Part shown: positions 55,973 to 64,000 of the stretch, piece by piece
Numbering within the stretch: position 1 is the first letter of the stretch
How the letters are laid out: each line of letters begins with the position of its first letter
Origin: Mauremys mutica
Lineage: Eukaryota; Chordata; Testudines; Geoemydidae
DNA length: 64,000 nucleotides
Assembly: GCF_020497125.1 (NCBI RefSeq)
Contig: NC_059073.1
Location: 141,183,012-141,247,011 of the forward strand
Direction of reading: 5' to 3'
The notes under the pieces: model-generated
The model's input: only the letters and a program-made list of their open reading frames with translations
The model's database searches: none
Told to the model about the DNA's origin: nothing
Program-made: the position numbers and the translations under genes

Positions 55973-56360
55973 TGGCTTCATACCTGAGGGACACTAGCAT
56001 CCAGACCATTGCTGTGTGACCCAGCAGTGTGGAGCTCTCTGTATGAATTAATTATGTGAGTCTCCTGAAGTCTGAATATCTGTTGACTTTGAAGATAAAT
56101 TGGTTAGCCTTTCAGCTGCCGAAGGCCTTCCTTCGTCTGTCGAGGATTATCTTGTCCCCCCTTCTTTCCATGGCATTGTGGATCAGAAAGTTAATTAGCC
56201 AATCCCACATCAGAGTTGAAACCTACAGAAAAAATTAATAAAGTTAACTAAAGCTTAGGATGGAATTAAGCTAGATATCTATCTTAATTTTGCAGCTTGG
56301 AACAGACTTTTATATTCAGTTAAATATTTGGAAATCTTTGCTCAAATTGGTCTGCTTACT

Positions 56361-56925
56361 AAGGCCTGTACCAGTATAAATATTTTGGTTTGGGGTATAA
56401 TTTTTTTTAACTGATACAGTTATACCAATACAACCCCTAGTGTGGACACCTTTTGTTTTGTTTTTTTTCAGTATAAAGAAGCCTTATACCAGTGTAGCTT
56501 ATTCCCCTTCCCATACAGGAATAGCTATACTGGTATAAAGCACCTTTATACAGAAATATCTGCATCACACTAAGCCCTGGTCTACACTGGGGGAGTTGAA
56601 GGGGGGGAAATTGATCTAAGTTTCGCAACTTCAGCTACGTAAATAACGTAGCTAAAGACGACATACTTAGATCGACTTACTGAGGTGTCTTCACTGCGGT
56701 GAGTCAACTGCTGCCGCTCCCCCGTCGACTCTGCCTGCGCCTCTCGTGGCGCTGGAGTACAGGAGTCGATGGGAGAGCGCTCGCGGGTCTAGACTAGACA
56801 CGATAAATCGATCCCCGCTGGATCGATCTCTGCCTGCCAATCCGGCAGGCAGTGAAGACATCCCCTAAGGGTGATTGTACCACTTTAACTATACTGGTGT
56901 AGTTAAAAGTGGTACAACTTCTGTG
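56361..56925. mobile_element. palindromic MITE, 'accactttaac' family, split
   Basis: tagcttattccccttcccat and agctatactggtataaagca, then after the nested element gtaccactttaactatactg and aaagtggtacaacttctgtg. Same family as 541-870. Confidence 0.6.
56574..56865. mobile_element. Harbinger-type MITE nested in a MITE, 292 bp
   Basis: The left end GCCCTGGTCTACACT and inverted right end GGGGATGTCTTCACT lie between TAA duplications (56571-56573 and 56866-56868). GC-richer than its host. Contains repeated gatcgat motifs. Confidence 0.75.
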
Positions 56926-56934
56926 TATAGATTA

Positions 56935-57090
56935 TGATTTGTATCATCACAGTGCCTTGGGGCCCCAGTCACGGACCAGGAACCCCGTTATGCTAGCTGC
57001 TGTACAAATACAGAACAAAAAGACAATCCCTGCCTCAAAGTTCTGACAAACTAAATGTAAGACAGGCATCAACTGATGGGTACTGACAGA
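56935..57090 (+). repeat. 'tgctgtacaaa' dispersed repeat, copy 1
   Basis: gccccagtcacggaccagga, gttatgctagctgctgtaca and aaaaagacaatccctgcctc. Same phrases as 59775. Common in amniotes, possibly a MIR-like or LINE 3' part; class uncertain. Confidence 0.6.
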
Positions 57091-57224
57091 CCGATGGGAG
57101 GAGTACAAGACAAGCCCTAAAATGAGTGATCCGTATGGTTTGGTAAGCTGGGTGGTAGCAAACAACCTGTATTTTAATACATCCATACATCTAGAAGCAA
57201 AGCATGTAAAATGTAGCATACTTA

Positions 57225-57925
57225 TCAGATGGGAGAGTTCATTGACTGAAAGAGACTTGGGGTGGATAGTCAGCTGAACTTGAGTTGCCAATGTGATTCT
57301 GCGGCCAAAAGCGACTGAGGATGCACAAACAAGAGAATCTCAAGTAGAGTAAGGAAGTGATATTAACCTTTTGTATGTGGCACTGGTGCGACCGACTGCG
57401 ACTGGAATACTGTGTCCAGTCCTGGTGCCTACAATTCAAGAAGGATGTTGATAAATTGGAGAAGGCTCAGAGAAGAGCCACAAGAATGATTAAAGGATTA
57501 GAAAACATACCAAGATTAAGCTCCTTGAGTCTATCTATTTAGCTTAACAAAGAAAGGATACAGAGTGATTTGATTACAGTTTATTAGTATCTACACGGGG
57601 AACAAATATTTGATAACAGAGGGATCTTACAATCTACCAAAGATATAACAAGATTCAATGGCTAGAAGTTGAATCTAGAGAAACTGAGATTGGAAATAAG
57701 GCATACATTTTAACAACAAAGGTAGTTTACCCTTGAAACAATGTACCAAGGGTTGTGGTGGTTTCTCCATTATTAGCAATTTTAAAATCAAGGTTTGATG
57801 TTTATTTCTAAAGTATACACTCCAGTTCAAACAGGAATTGTTTTGGGGAAGTCCTATGGCCTGTGTTATACAGGAGATCAAACTAGATGAGCATAATGGT
57901 CACTCCTGAACTTGGAATCTATGAA
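57225..57925 (+). mobile_element. CR1 LINE, 5' truncated, old
   Basis: [20 protein letters not shown] is readable near 57400, followed by decayed C-terminal codons, actagatgagcataatggtc and a final aatctatgaatgg. Stops and shifts throughout. Confidence 0.8.
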
Positions 57926-58479
57926 TGGCAAAATAAAATATTTGCAAGTTCAAAGGATGGGTAAAGGCATTCTAGAAATGGCTAGAAAAAGAGACGGTCA
58001 AAAGGGGTTCAAATTAATTCAGCTGCCTCCAAACATGAGGTCCAAGTAGCCATTATCCAATGGGTAACATTTAACTTTTGTAAGGCGATCATTTATTAAG
58101 GCTTAAGTTTATCATTAAAGTATACAAATGCCAACTTCACAAATGGACTGGTGGTCACTGTGTTGTAAACCTCTGCTGAAATATTGTAGTCTTCCAGCAA
58201 TCATAATAAATGTAGAGTAGTGTTTAACGGATTCCCCCTTGATACAGCATAATTCTAGCCTGCGGCTTGACCTCCTCGCTGGTGCCATGGGAAAAGGCCG
58301 TGAGCACCATTTTCAGTGACATAAATAAATCAATCTCAGCATGTAGAGAAGCTGGGAGTAACAGAGCAGAAATTAAAAAGAAAAAAAAACTTCTTATCTG
58401 ATAAATATCCACATTTGCCATCAGAAAGGGCAAACACAATGCTCAGCTGTCAGTCTGCACGGCTAATTAGAGTGGAACA
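57926..58479. other. unannotated sequence
   Basis: No gene or repeat recognised. Confidence 0.35.
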
Positions 58480-58665
58480 CAGGAACTGCCAGACTGGATC
58501 GGAATTGGTGTAGTAATTCTATCTCTGACAGAGAGGCAACTACCAACTGTACCAGAGGAAGGTACAACAATCCCACAATAGGCAGTAACCTGCCCCCAGG
58601 GAACGTACTTCCTAAACCTCAGTAGCTAGATGCTGGCCTGTGCCTTGAAGCAGGGCATTCTTTTA
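58480..58665 (+). repeat. 'actggatcagac' dispersed repeat, copy 3
   Basis: gaactgccagactggatcgg, agaggaaggtacaacaatcc and aataggcagtaacctgcccc match 22890. Confidence 0.5.
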
Positions 58666-59490
58666 GATTGGGTGCCCAATTCTTTTCTCAGTTGCACCTG
58701 TTTTACAGCAGTGTAATCCCATGGCCTTTAACCACATGACTCTGGGTTAACATGATGGAAAACTGAGACCAGGAAAGCAAAATATAGTCCCTGCCTTGGT
58801 CTGAATGTTGTTGCTGCTTCACTAGGCTATGGATGGTGATCCAGGAACATTGAGACAGCTCTTCAGAAGAGCTGAGCACCTATAGCTCCAATGAAGCCAG
58901 CAGCGGTATAACTGTGTATGATATTATATAGGATGGTCCAAAAAAACAACAACATATAGAAAGGTGATCAGCTCCTATACCTTTGTATTGGACTGTCCAC
59001 CTATGTGGTAATGATAGTGTCTATATCATTACTGAATTGTTTACTAATGATTTACCAGCAGCAAGGGATTAACACAATAATGGCAGCAGCCCCTAAAATC
59101 TGGCACTACTGGTGGTAACAGTGCTGCCCCTTAGCATCTGGTGGTTTGTGGTGGCAGAACTCCCCACGGAGATTATGGCTGCATGACACTATTGCAGCCC
59201 AATTGGCCACAGTCAAAGGGATTTTTAAGCTTAGTCCTTGGAACTAGAAGCTCTAATTCCCCGCCAAGTAGTAAGTCTTTTCAGCACTGTTCTAGAGTCA
59301 GAATGAGCAGTCTGTAGAGCATGACACTTTTATGAATACAAGACCAATAGGTTTGTCTTCAACTAAGGAAGATCCCAATCCTGCACCACTTAAATCAATG
59401 GGGATTTTGTTACTGATGTCATTGGAAGCAGGATCACACATTACAAGACTTGATCCTCGGAAGTGCCGAGTCCCAAAATTCCTTCTACTG
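58666..59490. other. unannotated sequence
   Basis: No gene. A ttaaatcaatggggattttg foldback core is near 59389. Confidence 0.35.
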
Positions 59491-59684
59491 CAGGGGTTCT
59501 CAAACTGGGGGTCATGACCCCCCAGGGGTCGCAAGCGGTCAGCCTCCACCCCAAACCCTGCATTGCCTCCAGCATTTATAATAGTGTTAAATACAAAAAA
59601 GTGTTTTTCATTTATAAGGGGGGGTCACACTCATAGGTTTGCTGTGTGAAAGCGATCACCAGTACAAAAGTTTGAGAAACACTG
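59491..59684 (-). mobile_element. hAT-like MITE, second copy, inverted
   Basis: CAGGGGTTCTCAAACTGGGG to AGTTTGAGAAACACTG. The reverse complement follows the copy at 37834 throughout. The flanking 8-mers no longer match. Confidence 0.75.
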
Positions 59685-59774
59685 TGGAAATGGAGGGTTA
59701 ACACCTGGAAGGGTGAAACCCTAAAGTCCCGATCCAACAAGCACTTAAGTACATGCACAGTCCCACTGGCTTCG

Positions 59775-59935
59775 GTAATTAGAGTTCATAATTATTATTA
59801 CTGTGTTATTTGTATCACTAAGACACCCCAGAGTCCCTGTTATGGACCATGACCCCATTATGCTAGGTGTTGTACAAACACACACCAAAAGGACAATACT
59901 TGCCATAAAGAGCTTACAATCTAATGCTTTAATAT
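59775..59935 (+). repeat. 'tgctgtacaaa' dispersed repeat, copy 2
   Basis: ccctgttatggaccatgacc, attatgctaggtgttgtaca and aaaaggacaatacttgccat. Same family as 56935. Confidence 0.65.
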
Positions 59936-60184
59936 TTTGCTGGGTTGGATCAGAAATGACTAGACCTAGTGGGTTTAATTTCCCTCTCACCAGTGCAACC
60001 TTGTTGTTTTCACTGGAGTTACTCCACAGGTATCAGGCCTGACATATCTGAGGATCATCTGCTTTGATGGTACTTCTCTCACACCCACATTTTCATCATC
60101 ACTTCTAGCAACTGACTCCTGTTTCTCCATTTGTTATTCATTTGTAACAAACACAGAGTGATAACATTATAGACAGACAGATTA

Positions 60185-60282
60185 GGGTGACCAGATGTCC
60201 CGATTTTGGGGTCTTTTTCTTATTTAGGCTCCTATTGCCCCCCACCCTGTCCCTATTTTTCACATTTGCTGTCTGGTCACCC
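60185..60282. mobile_element. TA-flanked MITE, 98 bp
   Basis: GGGTGACCAGATGTCCCGAT at the left and GCTGTCTGGTCACCC at the right, with TA on each side. TA duplication suggests a Tc1/mariner-type origin; the class is inferred. Confidence 0.75.
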
Positions 60283-60865
60283 TAAGACAGATAGTCTTGC
60301 TCCTGCAATACAATCTGTGTGGGGTTACAGGTCTATTAACTGCAGGGTGGGTATCCAAACCTCTGCCTCTTGCAGAGATTTCTGTTTTATTAAAATATGA
60401 TTAAACATATAAAAATACAAAATGCTATTGTTGAGTCCTCCCTCCCCTTAATACTTCCCTAGGGAAATGTTTGCTAAGCGAGAGACATGCTAAACAGCAA
60501 TGTGCATGATTTACTGCCTGGAAAATAGTCCCAGGAAATCAACAGAGTAGGATGCAATCTGAGCATGCACACACACAATGTTATTGATTCAATTTTTCAA
60601 GGGTGCTTTGAAAATAATCTGGCCTACAGGCATCCCCAGTAGCCTCAACTGCAAGCCTATTCCACTCTCACCACCTATAATGTTAGTTTTCAGCTGTCTC
60701 TCACTGAATACTTCTGTGTGGATTCTCTCAGACAAGCAGCAGACCCAGGCAGCTTTTACCCATTGCTGGCTGGATGGAAGAGAGAAATTCTCCAGCTCTC
60801 ATAAGTACATTTTACCTGTTCAATTGCTTTGTTTGTGCCTAATATTTGCAACCCTGAGTAGGGCT

Positions 60866-61583
60866 TGTCAAGGTGTCACCCCCACTCTGGACTTTAGGGT
60901 ACAGATGTGTGGACCTGCCTGAGATAACCCCTAAGCTTATTTACCAGCTTAGATCTAGTAGCTACCACCACCAAATAGTTTAAACAAACATTTATGGGAG
61001 AGTCATTTAGAAACTCTGTCTTCCCCCCAAATATTTTCCCAGTCTTTATCCCCCTTTTTCTGGCAGGATTGAGACTTCACCTTCCACCAAATCCTGGTGA
61101 GCCCAGATCCAAAAACCCCTTGGATCTTAAAACAAGGAAAAATCAATCAGGTTCTTAAAAGACTTTTAATTAAAGAAAAAGGGGGAAAGGAATGCCTCTG
61201 AGATTAGCATGCAAGCTACTCTCACAGACAACAGATTCAAAACACAGAGGATGTCCCTCTGGGTAGAATCTTAGTTACACAAAAGAAACCCAATTTGATT
61301 TTCCCTCTTATGCAAAACGAAGCCACAAAAGAAAATAAACATAATCTAATACATTCCTTCTCTAAACACTTACTACTTTTAAAAATGTTAGATGGCTGAC
61401 TCCTGGATCCTTCACTCCGGCACAAACTTTTCTGAACAGACAAAGACTGATTTCCCTCCTCCCTCTTTGAAAACATCTTGTCCCCACATTGGTTCCTCTG
61501 GTCAGGTGTCAGCTAGGCTATGTGAACTTCTTAACCCTTTACAGGTAAAAGAGGAATTAACCCTGGACTGTCTGTTTATGACT
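60866..61583 (-). mobile_element. solo LTR, turtle ERV type, 718 bp
   Basis: On the plus strand it starts TGTCAAGGTGTCACC and ends TGTTTATGACT, between GGCT duplications (60862-60865 and 61584-61587). The minus strand reads cataaacagacagtccaggg, ctttaattaaaagtctttta (ATTAAA poly(A) signal) and gggttttt-rich U5, a layout I recognise from turtle endogenous retroviral LTRs. No internal genes. Confidence 0.75.
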
Positions 61584-61587
61584 GGCT

Positions 61588-61976
61588 GAATGAATAGCTG
61601 ATTTTTTTATTTTTTAGTTTGGCCACCAAACCCAAGCCCTCCCCTCCAAAAAATGCTGGAGACTGTGAAAAAAATAAACAAAACACTTTGCTCAACTGAA
61701 AACAATTCCCCCACCACATTTTTTTATTTATTTTAATTTTTCGGTGACTTTCCCCTTATTTTTAATTGTTTTAAACACATCTAGCTACATTTTGAAATGA
61801 AAAGCCAGAACATTTCATGTGAAAAAATGACAGAATGAACCATTTCATAGGTGTGTTTTTTCCCATTTGGACAGAACTACTAGCTGAATTCAACCTGAAT
61901 TCTCAAATAATTTTGTTTGCTCCCAAACAGCATTCTGCAAATTTACCAGTCAACTGAAATATTTTGCACAGCTCTT
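61588..61976. mobile_element. AT-rich family copy
   Basis: aaaagccagaacatttcatg, caaatttaccagtcaactga and the end ttttgcacagctct resemble the agagctg-ended AT-rich family. Boundaries approximate. Confidence 0.45.
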
Positions 61977-63052
61977 GTGCTGAGCACCCTCAATTCCCAT
62001 TGAATTCACTGGCACACAAAGGATTCAGGAAGTCAATACAATTTTCTCTTCCCTTCTACCCCCAATTCCCACCCCATTCTGGGCAGCCAGGCTTTGGATT
62101 GAATGGCTCACAGGGGAAAGAACTATCCAGACTTAGAGATGGTCATGCCAAGTACAGGCTTGAGGCACATACACAATGCAGTGTGGTAGAGGCTTATCTT
62201 GCTACTGCCCATGCTATGCTTGTTTTTAATGGAAAAACAAAGAGCTTTGGTCTCTAGGACAGTCAATCCAGCCTCTTTCACAAGCAAATAACAACATTCG
62301 AAAAATTAAAATGTCAAAAAAATGCTACAGAGCAAAATGTGCCATTCAGTTGTCTAAGGCCACCACAGTAGGAGCCAAAGATTCCCCATACACAGCAAAC
62401 AGATGTGCATTTCAGCACATGGCAGATTGCATGTTTTCAAGCTGTTAGTTTTCATCTGATTTAATATTCAAATTCTTTGGCACATACCAGTAGCTGAAAG
62501 CTAAGGCCTTCCAGAAACTCAACTCTTAAATTCTTCATATAATAGATGTGTGCAACAAAACAGAAAAGCTTAGGGGCGATACATATTTATCATTAGCAGT
62601 GCCACTTGGTAATCTCTCTCTTCACATTTAAAGCCTCAGGAGCAATCGGAAAACAGATCTAAATCTAAAGTTATTCAGGGATGTATTTTCCTACCAAGTA
62701 ATTAACTCATGATTTTTCTTTCCCTCTGTTGAAATGCAGAACAATGCCACTGCAAATGAGCCAGCTTTAAAAAATCCAAATAGTACCCATACATCAGGGT
62801 TTGCAACAAGTCATTTTGTCATCAGTTACTGATGTCATGTGGTGCAATGCATGTTGCTGAAGTATTTAACACACAGAAGTTAAAGGTGCTGCTGTGTTTG
62901 TGCCATTCCCATTCTGGTTACTGTATTCGCTAAAATTCAAAGTGAAAGTAAGTTATACATCGTGGTGAATATCAGCGTTTTGTGTTTTATTATTGACTTC
63001 AACCGGAGAAGAATTAGCTAAACATCAAGCACGCTGACAATCCTTGTATGTA
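61977..63052. other. unannotated sequence
   Basis: No gene or repeat recognised. Confidence 0.35.
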
Positions 63053-63168
63053 GGGTGACCAGATGTCCTGATTTTATGGGGCCAGTCCAGATATTTGGGA
63101 CTTTTTCTTATAAGGCACCTATTACCCCCCCAACCCCCTGATTTGTCACACTTGCTATCTGATCACCT
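63053..63168. mobile_element. TA-flanked MITE, second copy, 116 bp
   Basis: GGGTGACCAGATGTCCTGAT to TGCTATCTGATCACCT, between TA dinucleotides. Same family and orientation as 60185, with an extra central ggggccagtccagatatttg. Confidence 0.75.
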
Positions 63169-63889
63169 TACTTATGTGGCCCCCAATACCTCTGTAGCTG
63201 ACAGTCACACAATTTTTAAGCTTTCACTTCTGAAAACCCCACCCTCTGTATATAGAAAAATCTATTTAATAGGCCACCTGTACAGGGAAACCCTTTGACT
63301 GAAACGACTGTTCCAAAGTATTCAGCAGTGGGCTGATGGACTTCCAAGTATTTGCTTGAATTCACGAACAATCCAGGGCTTTCCTGGTCAGACAAGCATA
63401 GTGGTACTTGGACCTTTCTGAGTTAGCAGCCAATGAAAAAAAAATATCACCATAAAGATCAATTAGATGAATTCAAAGAGATTTGGACCCCTATTCTAGA
63501 TACATTTGATAAAAAACATTGAGATTGCATAAAGAATGCAAGGCCTCCATTCCACCTAACCCCTCCCTCTCTGCTCTTCTCCTTCCCTCCTCTTCCTATT
63601 CATTTACATCTTCTGTTTTATTACTGTAACCCCCACCTTACATGTGTCACGGCAAAGTAGTATTGCAAGCTTTGACCACTCAGAAAACGACATCATTCCA
63701 TTGAAGTAGGAAGCATGCTGTATTCAGGAACATATACAAGCTTTTTACCTTTTACGTTTACCTTTTTGTAATTTCCATTGACGTTTTTTCATTAAAGTCA
63801 ATAAAATTAATCAAGAAAAGAAAAAGAAAAACAAAGAAAAGAAAAGCACTACACTTTGGGGCTTGCCGTAACAAGTTGGCAGTTTCTAA
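63169..63889. other. unannotated, A-rich end
   Basis: No gene. At 63795-63845 aataaaattaatc precedes a long A-rich stretch, which could be the tail of a retrocopy. Confidence 0.35.
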
Positions 63890-64000
63890 GGGCATGTCTA
63901 CATGGTGCTTTACTCCGCACTAGTGTGCTGCTCACTAATTGGCCTGTGTCGATCCCACTGGAGTCTACTAACAGTTCCCTAGTGCATATAATCTAGTACT
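63890..64000. mobile_element. Harbinger-type MITE, cut by the window end
   Basis: GGGCATGTCTACATGGTGCT follows TAA, then gcactagtgtgctgctcact. The partner end lies outside the window. Confidence 0.5.

Overview
This is vertebrate nuclear DNA, most likely from a cryptodiran (hidden-neck) turtle. The evidence is a tRNA-headed SINE of the CryI/Pol III type (38406-38600), many CR1 LINE pieces ending in ATTCTATG-type 3' repeats, MIR/CORE-SINE fragments, LTRs of turtle type and a dense load of small DNA transposons. I find no convincing exon of a host gene. The window reads as intergenic or deep intronic sequence that has been colonised in several layers.

The centrepiece is an apparently complete autonomous PIF/Harbinger transposon at 10057-14891, flanked by TTA target duplications. 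It carries two convergent genes. A 427-residue HARBI1-like DDE transposase lies on the plus strand (10435-11718). A Myb/SANT-like DNA-binding protein lies on the minus strand (exons 14501-13925 and 13070-12640, joined by a GT-AG intron). Each gene has a poly(A) signal, and both element ends carry clusters of a TTCGAAT-type motif. In this superfamily the Myb-like protein and the transposase work together: the former binds DNA and helps bring the transposase to the ends. A further plus-strand ORF of 100 codons sits in the intron and is unexplained. Related non-autonomous MITEs occur elsewhere (24078, 44062, 53144, 55001, 56574, 63890).

Layout: 1-10 kb holds unique DNA, MIR copies, an 880-bp solo LTR that splits a MIR, and a very short LTR-like unit. 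10-15 kb is the Harbinger element with a neighbouring MITE. 15-29 kb is AT-rich DNA with MIRs, a composite AT-rich/tRNA-like repeat, a long TG microsatellite and two hAT-like elements with clear 8-bp duplications. 29-35 kb is a cluster of three 5'-truncated CR1 LINEs, one split by a 696-bp solo LTR. 35-64 kb holds more CR1 ends, the CryI SINE, hAT and TA-flanked MITEs, LTRs, and many short hairpin repeats.

The most informative signals are the intact two-gene Harbinger system, a repeat family in which a tRNA-like module is embedded at the same place in two oppositely oriented copies, and several nested insertions whose target duplications can be read exactly. Family assignments rest on recognised motifs and internal comparison only; no database search was possible.
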